Source: Chlamydoabsidia padenii
Lineage: Eukaryota > Mucoromycota > Mucoromycetes > Mucorales > Cunninghamellaceae
DNA length: 64,000 nt
Direction of reading: 5' to 3'
NCBI GenBank assembly: GCA_025330725.1
Contig: JAIWND010000015.1
Location: 310,001-374,000 of the forward strand
This document shows positions 11,928-23,519 of this stretch, piece by piece. Every line of letters starts with the position of its first letter. The first letter of the stretch is position 1. Under the pieces are notes generated by a model. It saw only the letters and a list, made by a program, of their open reading frames with translations. It searched no databases and was not told where the DNA came from. A program made the translations under genes and the position numbers.

Positions 11928-13512
11928 TTACAATCCCAATACATTCATACTTGACATCAGTTCTTGCTTGGCCTGCTCCGTTAATTTACTCCACAAATTG
12001 TTGTAATCCGCTCTGGTCATAGTCACCATGTCCTCTTTTTCATAATCAGTCGATCGAGGTTTATATACCGGCATCGTAGTGACCAAGTTGTTGACAGAGG
12101 GTATATGATCATGCTGATGATTTGGATTTGACACAGTAATGGTGGACCAAGCACGTTGTTGTTGTCTGATTGGTATTGATGTTGGTGATAAAGATGATGA
12201 TGATGATCGATACCCTGCGCCAGGCGGTGATATTGAGGAGTTGGTATATTTCGCTGCATCATTCGGAGAGAGAGAGTGCCTCGATCGTTTCCTCATTTGT
12301 TGTTCATACGTGTGCCATGGTCGCTTGAATATTGGTTGTCTGTTGACATTGTGGTTTTTTGTAGTTGTAGTTGTTGTTGTTGTTGTTGAACGATGTGTCG
12401 ACCGATGTAGTAATGATTCCTGATCAAGTGATATACGAGGAGTATATGTATTGGTGTTTGCTGTTACCGTTGTTGTTGATTGTTGCTGTGGAGAGATATC
12501 GTTGGTGGGCTTGTTTCTAGGAATGGCTTTGGTTCTTCTGATGTTGGCCTTTGGTGTACTTTTAATTTCTTTTGATCGATGTGCAAAATTGAGGGTGCTA
12601 TTAAAAAAAAGGTAATTATTAGCGTGTGGATAAATTTAATTACTGATCTTTTTTTTTTTCACTTACTTTGTCGTGTCATTAAGAAAGTTCTAAATCAAAA
12701 AATCATAAAGTCATTAGATATCAGTTTCATTTTGAATTGTCATATTCTTACATGGCCTGGTGCGATATTAATGATCATCATCCCCAAAGAGTTTCCACTG
12801 AGCGTTGACTAGATAAAAACAACACAGTAAAAGAGTTGATGGGTTCCGATCAAAGACATGGTTGCATAAATAGTGTTACCTGCAGTATTCTTGTCATTTT
12901 CGAATTCCGGTAGGGCACCCGAGACTAACAAAAAGATAATAATCAATCCCTAATGCCATCCCAACCCAGCAAATATATATATATATATTGATTTCATACT
13001 TACAGATCCATTATTAAGCGCTTCCACCACTTGACCCAATACAAATAGACTTTTGTTGATAGCAGCACTTTCAGTCATCCGTGCTTTTCCATTCCCGGAT
13101 TTCCGGTTGTCTTCCGATCCTGCCAAATCGATCAAGTTGATTTTTCCTAATACTGTTTCGTCATGTTGTTCATCTTTTGTTGGAGTCACCGTTGTCACCT
13201 TGAATGTTAGAATGGCATGAGACCGACTAGACCTTGTATTCAGTTTGGTACTTGCTGTTGATCTATTCTTGCTGGCAGCACTACAAGGTTTAAAGGAGGG
13301 GTAAGTACACAATATGACACACATGTGTGAATGATCCGTCGTCGTTTACCTAAAGAACTTTTGGAATTCCGCGTAGCTTTTTATTGGTTTCTAATGCAAA
13401 AATAAGATCAGTAAAAAGTGATGTTTACATGTTTATGGGTATACTTACTTCAGTCAGATTGGGGACAAAAACATCACGATTGATGTCTTCTCGTATATCC
13501 AAAGCTTTATTC

Positions 13513-13550
<38 letters not shown>

Positions 13551-14223
13551 AAGAGAGATACACGTATGTTAGTATGTATTGGTTCTTTATATATATATTT
13601 CGATTCTAGATACTTACTTTGCCTTTTGTTGTCAACATATCAAATACTGTTTCCTTGAGTATTTCCATATATGACATTGTGATATCGATTGTCGAGATTT
13701 GTGTTGCATGCTTCGTTTCGAATAAGAATTCGGCCACCCTAGGAATAATGCCCGGTTCTTCCTTGTTACCCTGCATAGTAAACGTTTTACCCGATCCTGT
13801 TACACCATACGCAAAGACTGTTGCATCCTAAAACAAGTAAATGCAAGTTGGTTAGTTTCCAGTGTATTAGATTTATCCCATAGAATTACTCACAAATCCT
13901 TCAAATACACGTTCGATTAAAGGTCGGACATCTTTAGCAAAGATAGAATCTTGACTGGCGGTGGAAGAATAGCAAGAAGAGAAACTATATAAGAAAGAAT
14001 CAAGATTATCAAGAGTTTTAGTTAAATGCTTAAAGGGTATTGGTTTTGTGCCTTACTTTTTGTAAAGATGTGGATTAGCAGGATCCCTTTTGTTATCCAA
14101 GGCAATCGTGGTACCATTTTTAACTTGGATAGCCGGTTCTTTAGCTTCGTGATCCAAAAAGGGCCGTATTCGACATATTATCTTGATCTTTTCATCGACA
14201 AGAGGAGCATCGCCTTTAGTCAT
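11928..14223 (-). CDS. Kinesin-10-like motor protein (KIF22/NOD type)
   Basis: Ten exons, 14223-14057, 13984-13894, 13827-13618, 13511-13449, 13390-13350, 13280-13004, 12924-12880, 12808-12752, 12689-12667 and 12597-11928, give 547 aa. The motor domain is N-terminal: [10 protein letters not shown] near residue 13, P-loop GVTGSGKT at 94-101, switch I NTRSSRSH, switch [11 protein letters not shown], then [12 protein letters not shown] and a [14 protein letters not shown] neck. An N-terminal motor with short loops and the NRKSGN sequence after switch II resembles KIF22/Kid chromokinesins. The tail (about 350-547) is low complexity with Gln/Thr/His runs and many basic residues, consistent with DNA or chromosome binding, but no helix-hairpin-helix is clear. 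It probably moves along spindle microtubules. An A run of about 32 nt lies in the intron at 13512-13617. Confidence 0.85.
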
Positions 14224-14623
14224 GGTTATAGAATTAAAAAAAAAAGTGAAGAAAGCAAAGCAAAAGAAGACGACAATGGATTCAAAAATCTGAATTTATT
14301 TGAAAGCGGGATTGGAAAATTTTGGATTTGCGTCTTGTGGAAAACAAAAAAGAAACCACTTCCCTACTTGGAACAATAGGAGGCGGGAGATTGATACTCT
14401 GGGCAAGTTGCTATCTAGTGAAGTAGTAATGATAGATTTCCTTGTATTGATGTATCTCTTTCAACTTGAACGCAGTTCTATATTAGGTATCTCCTATAGC
14501 ACTTCACTTTGACCACTCACTATCATCTGGACCTATTTGGCACGAATAATTCAATGGCCGAAGTGTCTGATACAGTGACGTGATTTTATCCAGGCAAGGC
14601 AGGCTGGTTTTTGCCCCGGGTAT

Positions 14624-14636
14624 AACGGAGTTTGAA
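14624..14636 (+). promoter_or_regulatory. Degenerate CGGRRTTTGAA promoter element (QCR2)
   Basis: Reads AACGGAGTTTGAA, 109 bp upstream of the QCR2 start. Confidence 0.4.
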
Positions 14637-14745
14637 AAAGCCTTTTTTTTTCACCCATTTTCTTTTGAAGGGTTTGTTTTTTGTTTTTTTTATCTTCCTC
14701 TTCCCAATCTATTTTTCTCTCCCTACTCTTTATATAATCAACATA

Positions 14746-16614
14746 ATGTTGGCCGCCACTCGTAAAGCATTCACCGCCATTCCTAACGTTGCCTCCAAGG
14801 CCACTTACGCCACTGCTTCTCAAGCTGTCCAAATCGGCACTGCGCAAAACGGCATCAAGGTCGCTGCTGTCGAAGATGCTGGTCAAACTGCTGGTTTGTC
14901 TATCGTCGTGAATGGTGGTGCTCGATTGGAAAATGGCTCCAATGCTGGCGTTGCCCACTTTTTGAAGAACTATGGCTTCAAGGTAATGTATTTTTTTTTT
15001 TTTTTTGTATTCATTTTGGAGGGGGGGTGCGGAAGAACGGTATGATCAACTTGGGTTATTATTACACCTTAAAAACACCAACAATTATACAGACGACAAT
15101 ACACTTTCACCATCACCATATTATCACCACCACCTTCACCACAATTCACAATGACGACAATGGGGGAATTCGATACAACAATGAATCTGATACTCACCTA
15201 CCTTTTATATTATCTCTTTATTCATTAGAACAATGCTAACCGTACTGCTTTCCGTATTGCTCGTGAAGCTGAACTTAGTGGTGCTGTCTTGTCCTCCAAC
15301 TTGACTCATGAATCCATTGTCTACTCTGCCGAATTCTTGGCTGGTGATGCGTAAGTAACAATATCGTTTATGTGGGGAAGAATGGTTTAAAATTGGTTTG
15401 GAGGAGGGGAGTTAGAAGGGTGATGAATGTAGGCATATACAATGATTAAAACATATTAACTTTATATTCATATATTTAATAGTGAACACTGTGCCGAAAT
15501 CTTGGGTGATGTTGTCAGCAACCAAAAATACCAAGACCACGAATTCATTGATGTTGCCAAACAAACTGGTGCTGAAGCTGCTAGTGCCTTGGCTACTCCT
15601 GAAGTTGTTGCTATCGAAGCTGCTCATCAAGTTGCTTTCCGATCTGGTTTGGGTAACTCTATCTTTGCCCGTCCCTCAAGCAAGGTGAACAATGCTGCCA
15701 TCAAGTCTTTTGCTGCTGAAGCATTCACCTCTGGTAACATTGCTCTTGTCGGTACTGGTCTCGATCTTGAAACTGTACAACGCCTTGCTTCTTATATTCA
15801 AGTCCCTACTGGTCAATCCACTACTGCTGCTTCAAAGTACTTTGGTGGTGAATCCCGTCTCGATCAAGGTGCCGGTGCTGGTCACTACGTGTTGGCTTTC
15901 GAAGGTGCTGCTGCCAACTCTGCTGATTTCGCTGCTACTCAAGTGCTCCAATTTGCTTTGGGTGGTGCTCAACAAATCAAGTATGCTCCTGCCTCTGGTC
16001 TCCTCGGTCAAACTGCTGCCAAGCTTGCTGAAGGTACTCAAATCAAGGCTTTCAACTATGGTTACTCTGATGCCGGTCTCTTTGGTATCTACATCACTGG
16101 TCCCACCACAGAATCTACTTCTTCCGCCGTTGCTGCTGCTGCTGAACAATTGAAGGCTGTCGCTAACGGTTTGTCTGCTGAAGAATTCCAACGTGCCATT
16201 GCTCAAGCCAAGTTTGCCGCCGCTGCTTCTTTCGCTACTCGTCTTGACCGTCTCGAAACTGTGGGTGCTCAAGTAAGTGGATCAAAAGAGAGGACAAGGG
16301 GGATTCAGGAAAACTTGTTTGCTTTTTTGTACTAATCGATCTTTTTTTTTTTTTTTATGATTCAGGCTCTTCACTCTGGAAAGTATACCTCTGCATCTGA
16401 ATTTGCTGCTTCTTTGGATAACCTCTCCGTTGCTGATGTCGCCAAGGTAAGTGACAGAATCACTAGCCCAAGATATATATCATGATTTGATCCAGTTACT
16501 AATATATACTTTTATACTATCTAGGTTGCCCAACAAGTATTGAAGAGCAAGGCTACTGCCGTTGCTGTTGGTGATGTGTACAACCTTCCTTATGCTGACT
16601 CTATCTCCCTTTAA
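14746..16614 (+). CDS. QCR2: Cytochrome bc1 complex core protein 2
   Basis: Five exons, 14746-14982, 15229-15350, 15483-16272, 16366-16446 and 16525-16614, give 439 aa. The N-terminus MLAATRKAFTAIPNVASK is a mitochondrial presequence. The body is an M16 (mitochondrial processing peptidase-like) fold: GARLENGSNAGVAHFLKNYGFK at the position where active peptidases have HxxEH, then RTAFRIAREAELSGA and ESIVYSAEFL, and a second half with GLLGQTAAKLAEG. The zinc-binding histidines and glutamate are absent, as expected for the non-catalytic core 2 subunit of respiratory complex III on the matrix side. Codon use is strongly biased to C- or T-ending codons, typical of high expression. An AATAAA at 16680-16685 is followed 13 nt later by a 61-bp A run. 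Confidence 0.93.
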
Positions 16615-16696
16615 GTCTTTGATCTTGAATACACTCTCCCCTTTTTTACAAATAGCATCTGTTAGTTTATTTATCTAGAAATAAAAAAAATCTTTA

Positions 16697-16759
<63 letters not shown>

Positions 16760-17259
16760 ACTTTGTTGGCCCATGTTTGATATGTGTCAATCCTGTGATG
16801 GAATGAAGGATATTGATCCTACCAATCTGCTTTTTTTTTTTTTTTTTTGCATAATGACCCCTTTATTCAAACCCCGCATGTTTGGATGGAAAAGTGAAAC
16901 AGGCAGTGAAGTGTATAGTATCCCCCACCCAATCATTCCATCATATGTCATTTCCAATCCTATCCATGATCTAACAAACGAATCACTTGCCATCGCTGTT
17001 ATCTATTCAATTACACATTGTAGTGGTTTTCCTATTTGCAAAAGTAAAAAAGACTTGACATCACTGGTTTTTATTTATAAAGTATAAAGAGTATCGGGTA
17101 TATCAGTTTCTACAATAAAAAAAAGTATAAGCAATAAAGACGAGTGTATGATCATTATAAACAGGCTTTTTTAAATATATATATATATATGAACAGTGTG
17201 TGATAATACTACAGTAAAAAGGGGGATGGGAATCTATCATTTTAGGTCAACATGGGAGA
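16615..17259. other. Intergenic, convergent 3' ends
   Basis: Holds the QCR2 poly(A) signal, the 61-bp A tract at 16698-16758, a T run near 16831-16848 and an (AT)n stretch near 17175-17190. No gene is seen. Confidence 0.6.
16698..16758 (+). repeat. 61-bp poly(A) tract at the QCR2 3' end
   Basis: Uninterrupted run of A beginning 13 nt after AAATAAA (16679-16685). The position matches a normal mRNA cleavage site. Confidence 0.9.
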
Positions 17260-17880
17260 TCAGTCTTGGTAAGAGGCCATACGTAGCAGAGGTTCTTCCA
17301 AATGAGCTCGTAATGCTTCTGCCTATTGTTGATAAAGCAAAATGGTTATAAACGAATACATTTTGTTTTTGCTTTGCTTTTTCATCTTCAGGCTTACTTT
17401 CGTCTTGAGTAATCCGAGAGGTACTGACTTTTCAGCAACAAGACATAACAACATAGTACCAACACCTGTGATAAAAACAACCCCTTCCTAAGTAAAGCAA
17501 GTAGGGAAATGAAAGAAAAGAGTCAGTTATCCCTAGGTCCAGTTTCGTTTGTTACTTACTTCACAATCCAACAGAAGGAATTGAGGGTTATCCAATTCAC
17601 CACCACCAAGAAAAGACCCCAAAGACACTTGTTTCTTGTATGAGCTCCAGATAGTGACGCTAATAGCAGCATATGTCTTGACATTTTTATCATTGTTGGT
17701 GGCAAATGACAGAAGAGAGCCGTCCAGGGTCATTAATCTACAAAGATATTTTTAGTCAAAACAAGGGAGAGATTGTCCAAATGCACCTTGTTATTAGTAC
17801 TTCTATACTTACAAAGATGCCTTGACACCATTCGTAGTCGATTGACGTAGTACTTGTGATATGACCTTTGGTTTTAACAT
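17260..17880 (-). CDS. LAMTOR2: Ragulator subunit LAMTOR2 (p14, roadblock domain)
   Basis: Four exons, 17880-17813, 17737-17560, 17487-17398 and 17322-17260, give 132 aa, close to the 125 aa of the animal protein. The start MLKPKVISQVLRQST and following GVKASLLMTLDGSLLSFA match the roadblock/LC7 fold of LAMTOR2. NPQFLLLDCEEGVVFITGV and the C-terminal AEALRAHLEEPL correspond to its conserved second half. LAMTOR2 pairs with LAMTOR3 in the lysosome- or vacuole-anchored Ragulator scaffold that recruits Rag GTPases for amino-acid signalling to TORC1. An unusual Gly-rich loop (SFLGGGELDN) replaces part of the central region. The gene diverges from the RAD51C-like gene across 141 bp, and a GCGGAATTTGAA element (17951-17962, minus) lies 70 bp upstream. 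Confidence 0.85.
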
Positions 17881-17950
17881 GAAGAGGGGGGGAAGAGAAG
17901 GATTTTTCCTTTTTTTTTTTTTTTTTTCGAATGTGAAAAGACAATCGAAA

Positions 17951-17962
17951 TTCAAATTCCGC
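17951..17962 (-). promoter_or_regulatory. CGGAATTTGAA promoter element (LAMTOR2)
   Basis: Minus strand reads GCGGAATTTGAA, 70 bp upstream of the ATG at 17880. An overlapping + strand CCGCTTGAA (17959-17967) faces the divergent gene. Confidence 0.5.
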
Positions 17963-18021
17963 TTGAATACAATTTGTAGGACCGCGCGATTCTTTTTTCT
18001 TACCTTTTTCTTTTTGCTTTC

Positions 18022-19907
18022 ATGTCATTGACCGACTTGATTCTTTCTGAAACTCTACGGAAAAAGGTAGAAGAAGCAGGCTATGCTTCCTTGGACGAAC
18101 TCAAAAAGATCAGCATTATACAATTGGCCCAAGGTAAAAGAAAGTAAGTTCATGTTTGATATACAGAATACTAATGTCACTTTTTATAGATATCGATTTG
18201 ACAGAAGAAGAAGTTTCATTTATCGTACCTTTAATACATGATAAAAGTATGTAAAGTTAATGAACTATAAAGCATATTGTATACTAACATGGCTACTACA
18301 GACAGCTCTAGTATCGGTACCTCCGCCTTTAACCTAGCCCAAGACCAGCGACACGGAATCACCACCTCGTGCCAACTTGTAGATGAATTACTTGCACCAA
18401 CCAATGGAATTCCAAAGGGTGGTATTACTGAACTTTGTGGAGGGCCTGGATCTGGAAAAACTCAATTTTGGTAAGTCACTCTACAACTAGGTAAAGCTAA
18501 AAGGACTAGACTTTTTCTTCTTCTTCTTCTTCTTTATAGTATTCAGCTTGCTCTTAACGTACAACTACCGCCCGAAGAAGGTGGACTGGATGGTGAATGT
18601 ATTTATATAGGTAATTGAATTTAAATATATGAAAACAACTTGAACTAATAGTGTCTTTTATTTGTGTCTAGATACTGTAGGTGGACTTGTGATGGAAAGG
18701 TTTTATCAGATGGCTCAAACCAACAAGGACAAGTCTGATGGAGACCAAATTCAACTCAAACTTGGAAAGATCACACACTTTCGGGTATTGGAACTGGTGG
18801 AAATGATTGCCTTGATACGTCAACTTCCTACCATCCTACAAGAACTGCCAAAGGTAAGCCTGGTCATCTATCTATACAATGAACTAAACAAGTGAATTTG
18901 TTCTTATTAGGTTAAACTTTTGATTGTGGACTCTATTGCATATCACTTGCGACTCAACATACGGGAAAATCGAGTTCGTGTAGGAATGGTGAACTTTATC
19001 GGACAAAGCTTGGTGCAAGTAGCTAATCAATTCAATCTTGCTGTAAGTATAAAAACATATCCTCTTATTCTCCATTGGAAACTTGATAATAATTGTTATC
19101 TTTATAGATTGTCGTGACAAATTGTGTATCTATGGATCGAATGTTTAACTTGTGGCGTCCATCATTGGGTAAGTAGTACCATCTCTTAACTTGATTTGAC
19201 TCTTCTTTTATTGCCTAGGTGAATCTTGGGCTCAATGGTGCACGCATCGGTTAATGTTGACAAGGAAACGACAACAAAGATATGCAATGATATATAATGC
19301 TCCTCACCAAACATCAAAAACCATGGCCCCGTTTTCTATCACGGTAAGGAAGATTAAATCCTTTATATAATTTATTGAATTTAATCTTTCTCTTTATATA
19401 TATATGTAGAGAACTGGGATAGAAGATGTGGATAAAGGAACTTTGGAAAGAATGTATCAATGGCAGGATGCTGAACGAACCACGGATCACGACCCATCTC
19501 TAACAGCTGGATGCGATAATCAAGACATATGGGATGAACAAGCCGGACTAACTGACGAACTTTTATCTGAAATTCCTTCCAACATCTCCATCGACGAAAG
19601 CATGATTGAAGAAGAAGAACGACGTTATACATTGGTGCCGGATTCTCAGCCTGATGATTATCCTTATACGGATCATCTATTACACTATGAAGAAGAAGAT
19701 ATACAAGACGAAGCCATACACCCTTCAGAAGATCCACCATCAACCTATTCTAATCGACGACATCATCGACCAGACTCACCATCCATCGATACGATGAATA
19801 AGAGACCACGACTGCAAGACGACCATCACCAAAGTGGCGACGATTGGGGATCCGACAATGACGAACTATGGCTGTCTATAGCAGGAATGTCTTCACCTTC
19901 CTTTTAG
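18022..19907 (+). CDS. RAD51C: RAD51C-like RecA-family recombinase paralogue with acidic tail
   Basis: Nine exons, 18022-18133, 18190-18246, 18302-18470, 18540-18610, 18672-18853, 18911-19042, 19108-19168, 19219-19343 and 19410-19907, give 468 aa. A short helical N-terminal domain (1-56) precedes the ATPase core: Walker A GPGSGKT at 104-110, Walker B KLLIVDS near 199-205, and LGESWAQ near residue 263, the RAD51C-type LGESW. The protein should act with other RAD51 paralogues in homologous recombination. Two oddities: the motif after the third strand reads DTVGG, with Val139 where RAD51 family members have the catalytic glutamate (DTEG); and the last exon adds about 165 residues, highly acidic with an NKRPR possible nuclear signal, beyond the usual end of the family. 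XRCC3 was considered, but FCIQLALNVQLP and LGESW favour RAD51C. Confidence 0.82.
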
Positions 19908-20141
19908 AATAGATATACCCGACTCCATTTTTATTACATCCCTACACAGTCATTCCTTTGTATATAATAGTTATAATAGTTTAAATAAATAAAAAACACA
20001 ACAATTATCATCATCATCATCATACTGTTTTATCTATCCTTTAATTTAAACCTAAAAAAAGGGGGGGTGCATGAATGAGGGAGAAGATGGACTAGATAAT
20101 TAATACAATGTGTGTGGTGTGGGGTGTGGGGGGGGGAGGGA

Positions 20142-20991
20142 CTATACTACACGCTTGACTTCAAAAAAGCGTTTCAAATAAAAGACTTGCCAGAAGCAAA
20201 CGGCCACCAATAAAGTTAGTTGACCAATAGACCACCATTTGACCCGAGCATTCGTACTTTCAGCAGCTATTAAGATGATGTTAGTTGTCCTTCATCCATA
20301 CTATATTTTTTTTTTTGTTTGTCTTCGATGGACTTACTATCACGATGTTGACGTTCACGGACCACAATGTATTCCTGTTCATCCTTGATCGCAAAAATGC
20401 TTTCAGCCAATTCACGGATTTCACGTTCAATAGGATCAATATGAGCTATATAAATAAAACGGTTAGTCATTATCATCCAAGAGTATCATTTTCCCCCACA
20501 AAACTTACTTTGAGCCGTTTCTTGAATACGTTCCATGTCATGTACATTGAAGCTGACAGACTTTGCGCCTTCGGCAGAAAAGTGGTTGTTGAAGCAGTAA
20601 GTGTATTTGCCCTGTTTCCGAGCGGTGACAGAATGAGTGCCAGATTGTCTTTTAGCTGTGCTTGCCACCAATTGGTCATCGGAATCCCGAAGCTACAGTA
20701 AAAAGAAGAGATTGTCAGTATGAGCATTAGTGGCCAGTCTATATGTGTGTATTACCATAAAGTCGATTTCGAGATTACCACCTTCTCCAACCTAAGTTAA
20801 AAAGAAAAGTGTATCAGTAAAGTGTCAAGTTCCTAGGTTTTACTTACTTGGTAGGACACGGTGAGCTTGTCTCCAATTTCCATGTTTTCAAAGAAACATG
20901 CAGTACCATAAGGTTCAATGTCAACACTGATGGCCTTGATTACGCTTAAAAGACATGAGGCAACAACAATCGCCAAAAAGAATGTACGCAT
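20142..20991 (-). CDS. p24/TMED family cargo receptor (Emp24/Erp-like)
   Basis: Five exons, 20991-20848, 20791-20756, 20692-20509, 20445-20338 and 20266-20142, give 198 aa. The layout is that of p24 proteins: signal peptide (about 1-20), GOLD domain with the two conserved cysteines (ACFFENM and YTYCFNNHFS), a heptad-rich membrane-proximal coiled coil (ERIQETAQTHIDPIEREIRELAESI), one transmembrane helix and a short cytosolic tail FFEVKRVV with the FF coat-binding pair. p24 proteins cycle between ER and Golgi in COPII/COPI vesicles and help select GPI-anchored and other cargo. The tail lacks a clear KKxx retrieval signal, which suggests partnering with other p24s. The exact subfamily (alpha, beta, gamma or delta) is not assigned. 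Confidence 0.9.
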
Positions 20992-21094
20992 GGTTAAGGG
21001 GAAGAAGAGATGATAAAGAGGGGAAAAAAGAAGAAGAGTGTTTTTTTGACCAGTGAATTAATTTGGCCAATCATACGCATTTGAATGTCAACTC

Positions 21095-21108
21095 GAGCGG
21101 CATTTCAA
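21095..21108 (+). promoter_or_regulatory. Degenerate GCGGCATTTCAA promoter element (C1/Pex24 gene)
   Basis: Reads GAGCGGCATTTCAA, 105 bp upstream of the ATG at 21214. Confidence 0.4.
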
Positions 21109-21213
21109 TTTGGTAACCAGCTTTTTAACCTGCTGCAATTTCCCTTTTCACATGTAAAAATTCTTGTCTTTTTTTTTTTTTTTTTTTTTCTTCCTTCTTC
21201 TTTTCTACTCCCC

Positions 21214-22988
21214 ATGGCTTCTCATTCCTTTAAAGAGACCACATTTGGTAGGCTAACCTACTGTGACAAATGTAATGGCTTACTATGGGGACTTGTGAGA
21301 CAAGGTGTCAAGTGCGAAGGTAAGTTTGTAGGTTACTGAGACCATTTGTGATAATGGAAATAGCTAACCATTCAATTTTAAACCAGACTGTGGATACTCT
21401 TGTCATCAAGGCTGTAAATCCTCTGCTCCGAGATGCGCTCAACAAACCAACAATACGTATCCCACCACCTTGTCATCAAAGATTCAACAGAAACTATACA
21501 ACAACCGTCGACGTGAACCTTTGACAGTAACGAACAAAGCAAGACCCATACAAACACCTTTGGCATCGATAAAAGAACTAGTAACAGTCGACTATATCGA
21601 ACAAGCTGTAATTTCAGCAGCTATTCAATCCATGGACGATACTCTACCGGTAAACGATTATCTTGCCACCCTTCCACCTCTTCACCCACAAAGTACTGCC
21701 AAGAACTTTTCACGATTCGTCTCTCGTTGTGGACCTATCTTTGCCTTTCGGGACCAAGTCATTCTTCTTCTCAGTTGGGATCAACCTATCGATACCTTTG
21801 TAGCGCTGGTAGCTTACTGTATTGTTTGTAAGTATTGTCCGGGATATCAAGCGATTGATATGAACACCACTAACCATGTATACCATGTTATTGATTAATA
21901 ATAGGTTTTTATCCAAAGCTATTGTTGTTTATTCCTCAATTGATTCTACTGTATATACTTATTGGTGGCTACTATAAACGATTTGGCGATAAACAGCACG
22001 GATTCTCAGTATTGAACGATCACACAAAGGGCCATGATGGATCAAGAGTCACATCAACCAATCACGCCATTACCAACACAACGATCCCTTCAGGTGGTTT
22101 GACCAGTACTGAAGATTCGGATGCCACTTCCTCACCGACAAGATTTTCTGGTGCGACAACAACAAACACTTCAAACACTACTGCTGCTGCTGGTGCTGCT
22201 GCTGCCACTGCTGTCTCGGCGTCCTCTGCTGCTGGTGGTGGTCCCACACGACGCTCTGCTTTTGCCTTTAGTCTTGCTACTGCCTTGTTTCCAATGTTTG
22301 ACGAAACCAGCCCCGAATATGGTCGTAATCTCCAGAACATGCAGAATATGATGGGTGAAACAAGTGACGTGTATGATTTGGTGCAATCTCATGGACACTA
22401 TTTTGACTGGTCGGACGAAGATACATCACTCAAGATACTACAAGGGGTTCTTCTCTCTATGGTGGGTCTATCTGCAGCAATATACTTTATTCCATTCCAC
22501 TTGATCTGTCTTGTCGGTGGGGTATCTATGTTTATGGTCAACACTCGATTTTGCAAGTATCTTGTCAAGGAATTGAACCCGATGTTGGTGCAATTGAATC
22601 AACAACTGATGCCTTGGGTTCGACAACAGGACGAAATGATGGAAAATTATACTCAGCCGCATGATCATATTTTGGAAATCTCAATATACGAAAATCAACG
22701 TTGGTCAAAGGAAGACTTGGATTTTACATCACATGTAAGTATGGGAAATAGTATATATATATAAAAAAAGAGGTTTACCCAGGATCGGATACTTACTTCT
22801 TTTTATATATAGTTACTGAGGAATGAACGTGCGGCATGGTCGGATTACTCGGGGAATCAGGAACGATCTTCCATTAATCAAGAATCAACAGCACCCAAAC
22901 AGTATCATTGGATTGAAGATGAATGGATATTGGATACTATTGGATCATGGAAAGAGGAAACACTGGGTATTGGTAGGTGAGAGAGAGG

Positions 22989-23032
<44 letters not shown>

Positions 23033-23236
23033 GACGAAAAGTAAATGCTTGGATTCATATTGATGCAACTCTGATTATTTGTAGAAATTTTGATGAAACC
23101 TGACAAGGAAGGCTGGGTTTACTTTGATACTACTTGGTCCCGATCGGCAAATACATTCCAAAATGGTGTCACTACAAGGAGACGAAGAAGATGGACTCGA
23201 AAATGCCAACGTAACCAAGGAACACATCATACATAG
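21214..23236 (+). CDS. C1 zinc finger / Pex24-type dysferlin-domain membrane protein
   Basis: Five exons, 21214-21319, 21387-21827, 21905-22734, 22813-22972 and 23085-23236, give 562 aa. Residues 1-52 are a C1 finger (H4, C17, C20, C34, C37, H42, C45, C52; spacing H-x12-C-x2-C-x13-C-x2-C-x4-H-x2-C-x6-C). Two hydrophobic regions (about 184-206 and 364-396), separated by an Ala/Thr-rich loop, resemble the reticulon-like region of Pex30/Pex24 proteins. The C-terminus (about 436-552) has dysferlin-domain signatures: ISIYENQRW, YHWIEDEWILD and GWVYFDTTWS. Pex30-type proteins shape ER membrane at sites of peroxisome and lipid-droplet formation; the C1 finger could add diacylglycerol or lipid binding. 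The intron at 22973-23084 contains an A run of about 40 nt. Domain calls are firm; function is inferred. Confidence 0.8.
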
Positions 23237-23405
23237 TCATTTATTGTTTACCTAGCATTAGATATAGTTGTCCCCTTTTTAACATGTACTTGTTGTATAT
23301 AACATCATCAATAAAACAATAATGGTCTGATACTTATATATAACGTGCTCATCAGGATGTGGTAACCCTCTTTCTTCATATGGGTTAACTCAACAAATGT
23401 AATGC

Positions 23406-23418
23406 AGCGGGATTTGAA
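23406..23418 (+). promoter_or_regulatory. GCGGGATTTGAA promoter element (glycogen phosphorylase)
   Basis: Reads AGCGGGATTTGAA, 101 bp upstream of the ATG at 23520. Confidence 0.55.
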
Positions 23419-23519
23419 AAAAATCATGTGGTTTCAGCAAAGAAAAAGCGCTTCACTTCTTCTTTTTTCTATTTCCTCTTTCTTATCTTTTTTTCTCTTA
23501 CTTTTTAACCAAACTCATC

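Noticed and set aside
15832..16272. Minus-strand open frame of 146 codons, and + frame 15692-16153
   Set aside because: Shadows of the QCR2 third exon, whose frame is supported by conserved protein sequence.
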